Assembly (NCBI GenBank): GCA_945878555.1
Contig: CAMDWI010000012.1
Location: 56,895 to 120,894 of the forward strand
Origin: Klebsiella pneumoniae
Lineage (GTDB): Bacteria > Pseudomonadota > Gammaproteobacteria > Eutrophobiales > Eutrophobiaceae
DNA: 64,000 nt
Direction of reading: 5' to 3'
Below, one piece after another: positions 44,654-55,441 of the stretch. The notes beneath the pieces were generated by a model that made no database searches, was not told the DNA's origin, and saw only the letters and a list, made by a program, of their open reading frames with translations. Position 1 is the stretch's first letter. Every line of letters starts with the position of its first letter. A program made the translations under genes and the position numbers.

Positions 44654-46039
44654 TCACCTCTCATACCACGCCAGTTTCTCCCGGAGTTTTACGACCTCGC
44701 CGATGATCGTCATGGAGGGCGGTTCGATCACCTCGGTCTCCACAATCTGTGGCAGGGTTTCCAGCGTACCAATAAAAGTGCGCTGCGTTTCCGTTGTGCC
44801 CTGCTGGATGATCGCGACAGGTGTTGATGGATTCATCCCATGTGCGATCAGTTCGCTGCACAGTACCTTGACCGCGCCGACCCCCATATACACTGCAATC
44901 GTCTGCCCTGGCTGGACCAGGGCGTCCCAGTTCAGTGTGAGTTTGCCTTGCTGTAGATGACCGGTGATAAATACACAGGACTGGGCATAGTCGCGATGGG
45001 TCAGGGGTATGCCGGCATAAGCGGCACAGCCTGAAGCGGCCGTAATGCCGGGCACCACCTGGAACGGGATCCCCTCGCCTGCCAGTGTCTCGATCTCCTC
45101 GCCGCCCCGACCGAAGATAAACGGATCGCCGCCCTTCAGGCGTAATACGCGTTTGCCCTCCTTCGCCAGCCTGACCAGTAAGGCATTGATCTCCTGCTGG
45201 GACAAGGCATGTTGATCGCGCTGTTTGCCGACATAAATCCGATCGGCATCCTTGCGGACCATGTCCACTATCGCTGGTGCGACCAGACGATCGTACAGCA
45301 CCACATCGGCCTGCTGCATCAGCCGCAATGCACGAAAGGTCAACAAATCCGGATCACCCGGGCCGCCGCCGACCAGATACACCTCGCCGTATTCCGGCAC
45401 ATCCGCGCCGGGTTGTTCCAGTCGCTTTTCCACGGCCGCCAGTGCGGCCATCTCCTGTCCGCTGTATAACATCTCGGCAACCGGGCCCTGTAATACATCT
45501 TCCCAGAAGCGGCGCCGTTTGCGCATGTCCGGTATCTGTGTGCGTACCTTGGCCCGCACGTTGCGCATCAGCATTGCCAGCCGGCCGAACGAGGACGGGA
45601 TCATCGTCTCGAGGCGGGCGCGTAACAGACGGGCCAGCACCGGCGAGGCGCCTCCGGTCGAGATGGCGATCTGCACCGGATAACGATCGATGACCGAGGG
45701 CATGATAAAGGTGCACAAAGGCGGGTTGTCGACCACATTGACCGGGAGATTGCGCTGCCGGGCCTGTTCGGAGATATGGCTGTTCAGCGATTCGTTATCG
45801 GTGGCGGCGATGACCAGCACGCAATCATTCAACAGACTCTCGTAATATTCCTCTCCGACATAATCTATCTGCCCCTGATCAACCCGTTCCTGTATTTCCG
45901 GACTGAGTTTACGCGCGGCCAGCTGTACGCGGGCCCTGGCCTTTAACAGCAAATCGACCTTGCGCGCAGCCACGTCCCCGCCACCGACCACAAGGCAGAT
46001 ACGGTTCTCGATTTTCAGAAATACGGGCAGAAAGTGCAT
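44654..46039 (-). CDS. cysG: Siroheme synthase CysG
   Basis: 461 residues, full length. The N-terminal precorrin-2 dehydrogenase/ferrochelatase half has VVGGGDVAARKVDLLL, NPPLCTFIMP and ISTGGASPVLARLLR. The C-terminal uroporphyrinogen-III methyltransferase half has YLVGGGPGDPDLLTFRALRL, LKGGDPFIFGRGGEE and VPGITAASG. It converts uroporphyrinogen III to siroheme for sulfite and nitrite reductases. It is divergent from the gene at 46162. Confidence 0.97.
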   Translation of the reverse strand: MHFLPVFLKIENRICLVVGGGDVAARKVDLLLKARARVQLAARKLSPEIQERVDQGQIDYVGEEYYESLLNDCVLVIAATDNESLNSHISEQARQRNLPVNVVDNPPLCTFIMPSVIDRYPVQIAISTGGASPVLARLLRARLETMIPSSFGRLAMLMRNVRAKVRTQIPDMRKRRRFWEDVLQGPVAEMLYSGQEMAALAAVEKRLEQPGADVPEYGEVYLVGGGPGDPDLLTFRALRLMQQADVVLYDRLVAPAIVDMVRKDADRIYVGKQRDQHALSQQEINALLVRLAKEGKRVLRLKGGDPFIFGRGGEEIETLAGEGIPFQVVPGITAASGCAAYAGIPLTHRDYAQSCVFITGHLQQGKLTLNWDALVQPGQTIAVYMGVGAVKVLCSELIAHGMNPSTPVAIIQQGTTETQRTFIGTLETLPQIVETEVIEPPSMTIIGEVVKLREKLAWYER

Positions 46040-46161
46040 GCCCCAAGTTTACAATATCTGCGGGAAGATTTCGGCGAAACATTCCGGACGTAAATCAGGG
46101 CGAGAGCATTTGCACAGAAAAAGGTAATATGCTGCATTAAGGACATCCCGGAGCGAGACCC

Positions 46162-47385
46162 GTGTATAACGTGTATAAAATCCTGTTGCTGCTGGTACTG
46201 GCAACCCCGGCCATGGCCAGAGAGGCGGAGTGGCTGGACTATCGCGGCATGGCGGAGCTGCAATTGTTCGACAATAACGCCTCCACCAACTGGTATCGGG
46301 GTGGTTTTGCCAAACTGCGATATGACAAAGAGGCGGTTCCGATCCAGCTCGGCAAGGCCGCCTTGCACGCCGACCTGCGTCTGACCGACACCTTGTGGGC
46401 ACGTACACTAACGACCGCCTACACCTACCCGACATTTGATCCGAATATCATCGAGGCCTATCTTAACTACCGCCCGGTCCCGCGTGGGCCGATGCAGATC
46501 CGGGCCAAGGCAGGCGCGTTCCACCTGCCAGTGTCGACCGAGAATAAAGGACTGGGCTGGTCCAGCCTGTACAGCACTACCCCGTCCGTTATCAACAGCT
46601 GGGTCGGTGAAGAATTACGGGTAATCGGCGGCGAGCTTGAGTTGGCCTGGCCCGGCAAGGCGCGGGCATCTGCCCACGACTTCCAACTGCTGGCCGGTGT
46701 ATACGGATTTAATGACGGCGCGGCAACAATCATTGCCTACCGGGGCTGGGCACCACATGACCGCCAGACCGGGCTCGGCGACAAGTTACGCCTGATACCG
46801 GAATTCCCCGGGCAGGTGCGCGAGTTCTATCCATTCCGTGAAATTGATGATCGTCCGGGCTACTATGCAGGTGCAGGCTGGACTTACGCGCACTGGCTGG
46901 AGGTGAACGCACTGCATTATGATAACCGTGCCGAACCAACTGCGATCCGCAAGCGTCAGATTGCCTGGCAGACCCGGTTTGACCATGTGTCGGTCGAAGT
47001 GGATCTGCCTTACGCTGTCCGTTTGACAGGCCAGTATTTGATCGGTGACAGTTTTATCGACAATAAGGTGACCGGGCTCAGTTCAGACGTCGATTATGCA
47101 GCGTGGTTTGTCATGTTATCGCGTCTGATCGGCCAACACAGACTTGCGGCACGTTACGAACGGTTTGAAGTCGATGACCTCGACCGTTTCCGGGAGTCTA
47201 TCCACAATAGTGACGAAACCGGATACAGCTGGATGTTGTCCTGGCGCTACCAGCTGACCCGCGAACTCCAGGTCGGAACGGAGTTGTTACAGATCCGCAG
47301 CGAACGCGGCGCGCGAGCATTGATAAGCGGAATAGAGGCAGAGACAGAAAAACAATTGCTGTTTAATATTGGATACCGGTTTTGA
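46162..47385 (+). CDS. Outer-membrane beta-barrel-like protein
   Basis: 407 residues from GTG with GGAG 8 bases upstream. Signal peptide ends at TPAMAREA. The mature protein has alternating aromatic strands (NWYRGGFAKLRYDKEAV, AHWLEVNALHYDNRA, LAARYERFEVDDLD) and ends in NIGYRF with terminal Phe, as expected of a porin-type barrel. The substrate is unknown. It is followed 2 bases later by the cupredoxin-like gene and then a cyclase, forming an operon. Confidence 0.75.
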   Translation: MYNVYKILLLLVLATPAMAREAEWLDYRGMAELQLFDNNASTNWYRGGFAKLRYDKEAVPIQLGKAALHADLRLTDTLWARTLTTAYTYPTFDPNIIEAYLNYRPVPRGPMQIRAKAGAFHLPVSTENKGLGWSSLYSTTPSVINSWVGEELRVIGGELELAWPGKARASAHDFQLLAGVYGFNDGAATIIAYRGWAPHDRQTGLGDKLRLIPEFPGQVREFYPFREIDDRPGYYAGAGWTYAHWLEVNALHYDNRAEPTAIRKRQIAWQTRFDHVSVEVDLPYAVRLTGQYLIGDSFIDNKVTGLSSDVDYAAWFVMLSRLIGQHRLAARYERFEVDDLDRFRESIHNSDETGYSWMLSWRYQLTRELQVGTELLQIRSERGARALISGIEAETEKQLLFNIGYRF

Positions 47386-47387
47386 TT

Positions 47388-48035
47388 ATGCATAAGTTGA
47401 CCCGAATACTTTTACTGGGCCTCGTCGCTGCCTCGTCGGTACAGGCGGCCACCGTGACCGTGTCGCTAAAGGACGCGTCGGGCAAACCGTTGTCCGATAC
47501 AGTGGTGTATCTGCAAGCGGCCAGTCCGGCGGCATTACCTGCGGCTGCAGAGATACAGGTAGAACAAAAGGACAAGGAATTTCGTCCGTTTGTCAGCGTG
47601 GTCCCCGTCGGCACAACCGCATACTTTCCGAATCATGACGGGATAGGCCATCATGTCTATTCGTTCTCGCAGGCCAAAACATTCGAGTTACCCCTGTCCG
47701 AGGCGGAGTCATCGATGTCCGTGCTGCTGGATCAGCCAGGGATAGTCACCGTCGGTTGTAATATCCATGACTGGATGGTCGGCTATATCCAGGTTGTGAA
47801 TACCCCTTATCACGGTGTCAGTGACAATGCAGGCCAGCTTGCCATAGGCAATGTGCCCGCCGGCAATTACACCCTGTTTGCCTGGCATCCCGGTATTAAA
47901 TCCGGCATGGCCCTGGAACAGGCACTGACCGTAAACGAAAGCGCCAGCGTACAGCAAGACCTCGCGCTGGATATCAAACCGGAATACTTCTGGAAACCAC
48001 CCCGGCCCGCCGAGGCTGATGAGGAACAATACTGA
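47388..48035 (+). CDS. Cupredoxin-like periplasmic protein (methylamine-utilisation type)
   Basis: 215 residues with a signal peptide ending at VQAATV. A domain of the plastocyanin/cupredoxin type carries ligand candidates in IGHHVYSF (His) and VGCNIHDWM (Cys, His, Met). A carboxypeptidase-regulatory-like strand region follows (NVPAGNYTLFAWHPGI). Often annotated as methylamine utilisation protein; electron-transfer or copper binding is likely. ATG 47388 is used, not TTG 47382. Its stop overlaps the presumed CTG start of the cyclase. Confidence 0.8.
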   Translation: MHKLTRILLLGLVAASSVQAATVTVSLKDASGKPLSDTVVYLQAASPAALPAAAEIQVEQKDKEFRPFVSVVPVGTTAYFPNHDGIGHHVYSFSQAKTFELPLSEAESSMSVLLDQPGIVTVGCNIHDWMVGYIQVVNTPYHGVSDNAGQLAIGNVPAGNYTLFAWHPGIKSGMALEQALTVNESASVQQDLALDIKPEYFWKPPRPAEADEEQY

Positions 48036-49747
48036 AACTCCCGTTTCAATTCACCAGTTTCCGCAGCCGGATACTGACGTTTTTTCTGGGGCTGCTGGTC
48101 GTCATCCAGACGAGTTCACTGTATCTGGTGGATGTGGCCAATACACAGAATGCGATGGTGCTTGTTGGTGAAGCACTGAACACAACAGCGAGTGCTTTTA
48201 ACAACCAGATCAGCACACGCAATAATGCACTGACACAGGCGGGCAAATTACTGTCCGGGGATTTTGCATTCAAGACTGCCTATGCCACGGGTCGTGAGCA
48301 GACGATACGCTCGGCACTGGACAATCACCGCCAGCGTGTTGGTGCCGATCTGATGCTGCTGTTGTCACTCGATGGTGAGACTATCGCCAGTAGCGGTCAG
48401 ACGGCGGCCAGTTTCATTGATAAGAAGAACATGTTCCCGTTCCCCGATTTTATCGGCAAGGTGATGGAAACCGGTGAGGCCTCCGGTATGGTGGCACAAG
48501 ATAAAGCCATCTACAGCATCATCGCCGTACCACTGCTGACACCGGTGCCCTCCGCCTGGATCATCCTCGGGTTCCAGGTCGATGATGCACTGATCCGCCA
48601 GCTGCAACAGGACAGTCACGCCGAGGTCTCGATTGTCACCCGGAGCAACACCACCTGGGATGTCGGCCAAACGACACTTGCCGCAACGGAAAAGGCCGCG
48701 CTGATACGAGCTCTGCAACAGTCGCAACCGGCCATGGGCATGACCCTGGATCTGCTGATTGATTCTGACTCCTGGTTTACCTATCTCAGTCCGCTGCCGC
48801 ACTGGGGAGACACCGCCATTTATGCCGTGTTACAACGGTCCAGTGATGATGCCCTGGCACCCTACTACCGCCTGCGTCAACTGTTGCTCGGCCTGCTGGT
48901 CGCCGCGCTGATCATTTCCGTCATCGCCGGCGGTGCGATTGCCAGCAGTGTTACCCGCCCGGTCCTGGCACTCGTCAGCTTTGCCGGGCAAATCCGGCGT
49001 GGTGATTATCAGCAGGAGGTTGACGTTAGCCAGAAGGATGAGCTGGGCCAGCTGGCCCAGGCCTTTAACGACATGTCGAAAGGCCTGCGCGAACGCGACA
49101 AGGTACGTAACCTGCTCGGCAAGGTGATCTCGCCGGAGATTGCGGAGGAGCTGATCAACAAGGATGTAAAACTCGGTGGCGAAGAACGCGAGATGACGAT
49201 CCTGTTTACCGACCTGCGCAACTTTACCGGTCTCAGCGAAAAACGGGCGCCCGCCGAGGTACTCACATTATTAAATGAATACCTGACGCTGATGACTGCG
49301 GTCATCGACAAACATGGTGGTGTGGTCGACAAATATATCGGTGATGCAATCATGGCACTGTTCGGTGCCCCGCTGGAACTGCCGGATCACGCAAACCGCG
49401 CGGTACGCTGCGCCATTGAAATGACTCATGTGCTGACGGATATGAATCGGGATTTCCGCGCCCGCGGCCTGCCGGAGCTGGGTATGGGGATCGGTGTGAA
49501 CAGCGGCAATGTGGTCGTTGGCAATATGGGGTCAAAAGACCGCCTGAATTATACGGTCATTGGTGACAACGTGAATCTTGCCTCCAGACTGGAGTCTGTA
49601 ACAAAGGAGTATGGTGTACCAGTTATCGTCAGTGAGGCAACCCGAACGCTGACCCCGGACATCGAATACCGGATGCTGGATCGGATCACGGTCAAGGGCA
49701 AGCAGGAGGCCGTCACGATCTATACGCCGCTGATTTCACTGGAGTGA
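48032..49747 (+). CDS. Membrane adenylate/guanylate cyclase, CTG start
   Basis: 571 residues if it begins at CTG 48032. Helix one (ILTFFLGLLVVIQTSSLYLV) is encoded before the first ATG/GTG (GTG 48128), so an ATG/GTG start would cut it away. AGGA lies 6 bases before CTG, and the codon overlaps the previous stop. A periplasmic sensor region follows, then helix two (LLLGLLVAALIISVIAGGAI), HAMP, and a class III cyclase domain with metal Asp in FTDLRNFTGLSE and KYIGDAIMALFGAP. It makes cAMP or cGMP; the signal is unknown. Confidence 0.85.
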   Translation: MKLPFQFTSFRSRILTFFLGLLVVIQTSSLYLVDVANTQNAMVLVGEALNTTASAFNNQISTRNNALTQAGKLLSGDFAFKTAYATGREQTIRSALDNHRQRVGADLMLLLSLDGETIASSGQTAASFIDKKNMFPFPDFIGKVMETGEASGMVAQDKAIYSIIAVPLLTPVPSAWIILGFQVDDALIRQLQQDSHAEVSIVTRSNTTWDVGQTTLAATEKAALIRALQQSQPAMGMTLDLLIDSDSWFTYLSPLPHWGDTAIYAVLQRSSDDALAPYYRLRQLLLGLLVAALIISVIAGGAIASSVTRPVLALVSFAGQIRRGDYQQEVDVSQKDELGQLAQAFNDMSKGLRERDKVRNLLGKVISPEIAEELINKDVKLGGEEREMTILFTDLRNFTGLSEKRAPAEVLTLLNEYLTLMTAVIDKHGGVVDKYIGDAIMALFGAPLELPDHANRAVRCAIEMTHVLTDMNRDFRARGLPELGMGIGVNSGNVVVGNMGSKDRLNYTVIGDNVNLASRLESVTKEYGVPVIVSEATRTLTPDIEYRMLDRITVKGKQEAVTIYTPLISLE

Positions 49748-49819
49748 CAGACCGGTTTTAATTAAAGTGACAGCGACTAATCAGCTAATGTTATAACCCA
49801 GGGGGACGAAAGGCAGTTT

Positions 49820-51439
49820 ATGGATGACAAGGACTGGCCGACAGGCTTTCGTGTACTGAACAGCGCATCGCTGAACAAGGGCACGGCGTTTACCAGGGAA
49901 GAACGTATCAAATACAAGCTGCGCGGACTGTTGCCGCCCAAGACCGTACCGCTGGAAATCCAGATACAACGCACGCTCTCGAACATCCGTAAAAAACCGA
50001 ATGACATCGATCGTTATATCTACCTCGCCTCCCTGCAATCCCGCAACGAACGGCTCTACTACAATATCATCATCAATCATATTGAAGAGATCATGCCACT
50101 GATCTACACGCCGACTGTGGGTCAGGCATGCAAGGAATACGCACACCTGTACCGTCGGCCGCGGGGCATGTATATCACGGCAGAGGACAAGGGCGAGATC
50201 CGTGAGGTGCTGGATAACTGGCCTTACCGGGACATCCGAGTCATTGTGGTCACGGATGGTGAGCGCATCCTTGGGCTCGGTGATCTTGGTGCGAATGGCA
50301 TCGGCATACCAATCGGTAAACTGGCACTCTACGTCGCCTGTGCCGGCATCCAGCCCTATCAGTGTCTGCCGATCATGCTCGACGTCGGCACGAACAATCT
50401 GGATTACCTCGGTGACCCGATGTATCTCGGCATCAACCAGCGTCGGCCACGCGGTAAGGAATATTTCGAAATCGTCGATGAATTCATCCAGGGTGTGACC
50501 GAGGTATTTCCGTCCGCCGTCATCCAGTTCGAGGACTTTCTGACGCCGAATGCCTATACGCTGCTGCAAAAATATCGCAACCAGGTCCTGTGCTTTAATG
50601 ACGATATCTAGGGCACAGCAGGGGTGGCGCTCGCCGGGGTCTATGCGAGCACACGGCTTTCGGGGATGATGTTTTCCGACCTGCGTATTATGTTCCTCGG
50701 CGCCGGGTCTGCGGCAACGGGGATTGCCGATCTGATCTGTTATGCCCTGCAAAAAGAGGGGCTGAGCGAACAGCAGGCCCGGGACAGGCTCTGGTTCGTG
50801 GATATCCACGGCTTGCTGGTCAAGACCAGCCCGGGACTATTACCCCATAACCTGCCCTATGTGCACGATCACCTGCCGATGGATTTTGTATCCGCGATCA
50901 ATGAAGTGAAACCACATATCCTGATCGGTGCGACCGGCACACCAAACACATTCACCCGGGAAGTGGTCGAGGCGATGTGCCGTCACAATGAACGCCCGGC
51001 CATCTTCGCCCTGTCGAACCCGACCTCCCGGGCCGAATGTACGGCCGACCAGGCTTATCAATGGAGTCGGGGCAAGGTAATCTTTGCCAGTGGCAGCCCG
51101 TTTGCGAATGTGTATTACAACGGCAAGTCCTACAAACCGGGACAAGGTAATAATGTCTATATCTTCCCCGGGATTGGGCTCGGCACGATTATCAGCCGCT
51201 CACGCACGATCACCGATGAGATGTTCCTGATTGCCGCCCGCTGTCTGGCGGATCAGGTTACAGAGGCCGACCTGAAGCAGGGTACGATCTATCCATCACT
51301 GCAAAAGATACGTGAGGTATCACTGAAGATCGGCACCTGTGTGGCCGCGCACGTGTGGGATAGTGGCCTGTCCAAAATCCCGCGACCGGACAATATCGAA
51401 CAGACGATTCGCGACTATATGTACGATCCGAAGTATTAA
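49820..51439 (+). pseudogene. maeA: NAD-dependent malic enzyme interrupted by amber codon
   Basis: The frame is intact from ATG 49820 to 51439 (539 codons) except for TAG at 50609-50611. The context CFNDDI-TAG-GTAGVALAGV equals the conserved CFNDDIQGT motif with Gln (CAG) changed to TAG by a single C-to-T. Features: YTPTVGQACKEYAHLYRRP, LGDLGANGIGIPIGKL, FLGAGSAATGIADL and FALSNPTSRAECTA. Both halves are otherwise undamaged, so the mutation is recent, suppressed or an assembly error. The enzyme would turn malate into pyruvate and CO2. Confidence 0.9.
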
Positions 51440-51607
51440 AATACTGTTCCGAAACCACGGTCGAATCAGCCGTCTGGCTATAATTGTGAAAGACCGTTAG
51501 CCGCATGGATGCGGCGCTCGAGCGTACATGGATGTATTCACAGCGTGTCTTGAACGATTATAGCCAGATGGCTGATTCCGGACAGCTGCGGTATTCGGAA
51601 CTGTTAT
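51440..51607. repeat. Large inverted-repeat motif with CATGGATG hairpins
   Basis: Outer arms at 51464-51487 and 51554-51577 pair over 24 bases with two mismatches (AATCAGCCGTCTGGCT... and its complement); further partial pairing extends to AATACTGTTCCGAA on the left and TTCGGAACTGTTATT on the right. Inside are GCCGCAT-GG-ATGCGGC (51500-51515) and TACAT-GG-ATGTA (51525-51536). It separates the malic enzyme from the convergent dcd. It could be a bidirectional terminator or a small transposable repeat. Confidence 0.7.
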
Positions 51608-52174
51608 TCAGGTCTTCGGCAATGTTACCCCGGTCTGCCCCTGATACTTGCCACCCCGATCCTTGTAGGAGGTTTCACACACCTCATCAGACTCGAAGAA
51701 GATCATCTGCGCCACACCCTCATTGGCATAGATTCTCGCCGGCAAGGTCGTGGTATTGGAGAACTCCAGCGTAACGTGGCCTTCCCATTCCGGTTCCAGC
51801 GGTGTCACATTGACGATGATGCCACAGCGGGCATAGGTCGACTTGCCGAGACAAATGGTCAGGATGTTACGGGGGATACGGAAATACTCGACCGTGCGGG
51901 CAAGGGCAAAGGAATTCGGTGGGATGATACAGACATCGGTATCCATATTCACAAAACTGTTTGAGTCAAAATTCTTCGGATCCACGATCGAGGAATTGAT
52001 ATTGGTAAAGATCCGGAATTCCGTCGCGCAGCGGACATCATATCCGTAACTCGATGTGCCATACGAGACCAGTTTTTTATCCCCGTGCTGCTTGACCTGA
52101 CCCGGTTCAAACGGGTCTATCAATCCATGCTCTTTCGCCATCCGGCGGATCCATTTGTCAGATTTCACACTCAT
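51608..52174 (-). CDS. dcd: dCTP deaminase
   Basis: 188 residues. Family markers: [48 protein letters not shown] and [12 protein letters not shown], with the catalytic Glu in the last. It converts dCTP to dUTP for dTMP synthesis. Downstream of mrp on the same strand with no gap. Confidence 0.95.
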   Translation of the reverse strand: MSVKSDKWIRRMAKEHGLIDPFEPGQVKQHGDKKLVSYGTSSYGYDVRCATEFRIFTNINSSIVDPKNFDSNSFVNMDTDVCIIPPNSFALARTVEYFRIPRNILTICLGKSTYARCGIIVNVTPLEPEWEGHVTLEFSNTTTLPARIYANEGVAQMIFFESDEVCETSYKDRGGKYQGQTGVTLPKT

Positions 52175-53266
52175 TTAACTGTTCTCAATCACGATTTTCG
52201 GGAATCTGCCGCTGTAGTCACGGGCCTTCAGTGCCAGTTGCGCCGCTGTCCTGCGGGCAATGGCGCGATAAGCCTGGGTAATCGTTGAGTCAGGTGCGAT
52301 GGCAACAGTCGGTTTGCCGTCATCCACACCCTCACGTATACGTATATCAAGTGGTAGTGAACCGAGCAGGTCGACATCATACTGTTTTGCCATCCGATCC
52401 CCGCCACCGCTACCAAAGATATGCTCCTCATGACCACATTTAGTACAGATATGTGTGCTCATGTTTTCAATAATCCCGAGCACCGATACCTCGACCTTCT
52501 GGAACATCTTCAGCGCCTTGCGGGCATCGAGCAGCGCGATGTCCTGCGGCGTGGTCACGATGACCGCGCCACTGACCGGGATCTTCTGGCACAGGGTCAA
52601 CTGGATGTCACCGGTACCCGGCGGTAAATCGATGATCAGATAATCTAGATCCTGCCAGTTGGTATCAGACAACATCTGTTCCAGTGCCGAGGTGACCATC
52701 GGGCCACGCCAGATCATCGGCGTCTCCTCGTCGATCAGATAGCCGATCGACATGGTCTGCAGGTTATAAACCAGATTGGGTTCGAGCTTCTTACCGTCAG
52801 CAGAGGACGGTTTTGTATAACAGCCGAGCATACGGGGCTGGCTGGGTCCGTAAATATCCGCATCCAGAATACCGACCTTCGCCCCTTCGGCCTGCAAGGC
52901 CAGCGCGAGATTAACAGCCGTCGTTGATTTACCCACGCCGCCCTTGCCTGAGGCCACGGCAATCGTATTTCTCACATTCGCCAGCGGTTTGACCCCTTTT
53001 TGTACCGCATGAGAGGTAATCGTCGTCTCCAGCACCAGCTCAACGGATCGGCTGCCCGCGATTGGCTGTACGGCCCTGTTCACCTGCGCAGCCAGTTCAT
53101 CACGGTAACCGGCTGCCGGATAGCCCAGTTGCAGTGCGATCCGGACCTGTCCCGGTTCCACCCGGATGTCCTTGACCACACCGGCACTGACCAGGTCCTT
53201 GTCGAGGTTGATATCGACCACACCAGACAGTGCCTTCTCGATTTGTTCGCGGTTTACGTCAGTCAT
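52175..53266 (-). CDS. mrp: Mrp/ApbC Fe-S cluster carrier ATPase
   Basis: 363 residues. An N-terminal MIP18/DUF59-like domain is followed by a deviant Walker [33 protein letters not shown] and an Fe-S CTKC pair. It loads Fe-S clusters onto targets. It is divergent from metG across 129 bases and one base from dcd. Confidence 0.95.
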   Translation of the reverse strand: MTDVNREQIEKALSGVVDINLDKDLVSAGVVKDIRVEPGQVRIALQLGYPAAGYRDELAAQVNRAVQPIAGSRSVELVLETTITSHAVQKGVKPLANVRNTIAVASGKGGVGKSTTAVNLALALQAEGAKVGILDADIYGPSQPRMLGCYTKPSSADGKKLEPNLVYNLQTMSIGYLIDEETPMIWRGPMVTSALEQMLSDTNWQDLDYLIIDLPPGTGDIQLTLCQKIPVSGAVIVTTPQDIALLDARKALKMFQKVEVSVLGIIENMSTHICTKCGHEEHIFGSGGGDRMAKQYDVDLLGSLPLDIRIREGVDDGKPTVAIAPDSTITQAYRAIARRTAAQLALKARDYSGRFPKIVIENS

Positions 53267-53395
53267 TATTCGTCACGATTTATGGTTACAATGGGCGACT
53301 ATATTACAACATTTTTTGCCCGGGGTTTCAGATGCTTGCTACAAGCGGGCGATCCTTGGTGTAAACTGTCAGCACTATCCGGAATTACGATCGCT

Positions 53396-55435
53396 ATGAC
53401 GCAAAAAAACAGAAAAATACTGGTTACCAACGCGCTGCCTTATGCGAATGGCGCGATACACATGGGCCATCTGGTCGGGTATATCCAGGCCGATATCTGG
53501 GTACGCTTCCAGAAGATGTGCGGTAATGACTGTATCTACGTCTGCGCCGACGATGCACACGGTACTCCGATCATGTTACGTGCCGAGCAGGAAGGGATCA
53601 CGCCCGAACAACTGATAGGCCAGACACTGATTGAACACAAGCGCGACTTTGCCGGATTTTCGGTCGACTTTGATAACTACCATACGACCCATAGCGACGA
53701 GAACCGCGAACTGTCCGTTGCTATCTATCAAAAACTGAAAGAAAACGGACATATCACCCAGCGCAGCATCGAACAGTTATACGACCCGGTCAAACAGATG
53801 TTCCTGCCGGACCGCTTCATTCGCGGAGAATGTCCGACCTGTCACGCGCAGGACCAGTATGGTGATCAGTGCGAGGTTTGTAACCGGACCTATGCTCCGA
53901 CCGATTTGATTAACCCGATCTCCGCTATCTCGGGTGCGACACCGGTCAAAAAGGAATCGGTACATTTCTTTTTCGACCTGCCCCACTTCGGCAACATGTT
54001 ACAGGAGTGGACACGTAAAACGTTGGCACCTGAAATCGCAAACAAGCTGGACGAATGGTTTGCGGCCGGACTTCAGCAATGGGACATTTCGAGGGACAAG
54101 CCCTATTTTGGTTTTGAGATCCCCGATAGCCCCGGTAAATATTTTTACGTCTGGCTGGATGCACCGGTCGGCTATTTTGCCAGTCTGAAAAACCTGTGTG
54201 TACGGTCCGGCCTTGATTTTGAGTCATACATCCGTGCCGACAGCAACGCCGAGATGTACCATTTTATCGGCAAGGACATCATGTACTTCCATGCGCTGTT
54301 CTGGCCAGCGATGCTCGAAGGCAGCGGGCTACGCAAGCCGGACAATATATTCATCCATGGCTTTCTGACCGTAAACGGTCAGAAAATGTCGAAGTCGCGC
54401 GGGACCTTTATCAAGGCCGAGACCTATCTGAAATACCTGAACCCGGAATACCTGCGCTATTATTATGCCTCGAAACTCGGCCCCGGCATTGACGATATCG
54501 ATCTGAACCTGGATGATTTTGTGTTTCGTATCAATTCCGATCTGGTAGGCAAGATAGTCAATATTGCCAGTCGCTGCGCCGGTTTTATCACCAAACGATT
54601 TGATGGCAAACTGTCAGCGCAACTGGCGGATCCGGAGTTGTTCACCCGGATTACCGCGTCTGCAAATACATCGCTGAAGGAATATTACGAAAGGCGAGAA
54701 TACAGCAAGGCCATGCGGAGCATCATGGCTACGGCAGATGAAATCAATCAGTACATCGATGAGCACAAACCCTGGGTTATCGCAAAACAGGAGGGTCGCG
54801 AAGCGGAATTACAGGCCGTATGTACAATGGGCCTGAACCTTTACCGTTTGTTGATCCTTTATCTGAAACCGGTACTGCCGGAGCTTGCAAAAAATTCCGA
54901 ACAGTTTCTGAATATTCCAGCGTTGACCTGGGCCGATGCAGGGCAGCCTTTGCTCGATCACACAATCAACACTTTCAAACCATTGATGACCCGGGTAGAA
55001 CAGGAGAAGGTAGACGCCATGATTGAAGACAGCAAGGAAACCCTGCAACCACAAGTGGACAGTAAAGCCTCTACGCAGGGTGTATATCTGGCCGAAACGC
55101 CGATTGCCCCGGTCATCTCGATTGAAGAGTTTGGCAAGATCGACCTGCGTGTTGCACGTATCCTGAAGGCAGAACACGTTGAAGGTGCGGACAAGCTGCT
55201 GCAACTGACACTGGATCTGGGCGGTGAGACACGCAATGTGTTTGCCGGGATCAAGTCTGCCTATGACCCGGCCAGTCTGGAAGGCCGCCTGACCGTGATG
55301 GTCGCCAACCTGGCACCGCGCAAGATGCGCTTTGGTGTGTCCGAAGGCATGGTCCTCGCCGCCGGGTCGGGCAAGGGTGAAATCTTTATCTTGAGTCCCG
55401 ACGACGGCGCACAACCGGGAATGCGCATAAAATAG
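53396..55435 (+). CDS. metG: Methionyl-tRNA synthetase
   Basis: 679 residues from ATG 53396; the upstream open frame is overlap with mrp. The HIGH-type motif is [17 protein letters not shown], the zinc pairs are CPTC and CEVC, the KMSKS motif is [10 protein letters not shown], and the C-terminal tRNA-binding domain starts at [18 protein letters not shown]. Length is as expected for the bacterial two-domain enzyme. Confidence 0.97.
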   Translation: MTQKNRKILVTNALPYANGAIHMGHLVGYIQADIWVRFQKMCGNDCIYVCADDAHGTPIMLRAEQEGITPEQLIGQTLIEHKRDFAGFSVDFDNYHTTHSDENRELSVAIYQKLKENGHITQRSIEQLYDPVKQMFLPDRFIRGECPTCHAQDQYGDQCEVCNRTYAPTDLINPISAISGATPVKKESVHFFFDLPHFGNMLQEWTRKTLAPEIANKLDEWFAAGLQQWDISRDKPYFGFEIPDSPGKYFYVWLDAPVGYFASLKNLCVRSGLDFESYIRADSNAEMYHFIGKDIMYFHALFWPAMLEGSGLRKPDNIFIHGFLTVNGQKMSKSRGTFIKAETYLKYLNPEYLRYYYASKLGPGIDDIDLNLDDFVFRINSDLVGKIVNIASRCAGFITKRFDGKLSAQLADPELFTRITASANTSLKEYYERREYSKAMRSIMATADEINQYIDEHKPWVIAKQEGREAELQAVCTMGLNLYRLLILYLKPVLPELAKNSEQFLNIPALTWADAGQPLLDHTINTFKPLMTRVEQEKVDAMIEDSKETLQPQVDSKASTQGVYLAETPIAPVISIEEFGKIDLRVARILKAEHVEGADKLLQLTLDLGGETRNVFAGIKSAYDPASLEGRLTVMVANLAPRKMRFGVSEGMVLAAGSGKGEIFILSPDDGAQPGMRIK

Positions 55436-55441
55436 GATAGT

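Noticed and set aside
49781..50809. 342-residue frame antisense to the malic enzyme
   Set aside because: It has no recognisable domain and mirrors conserved coding sequence of maeA, across whose amber codon it runs.
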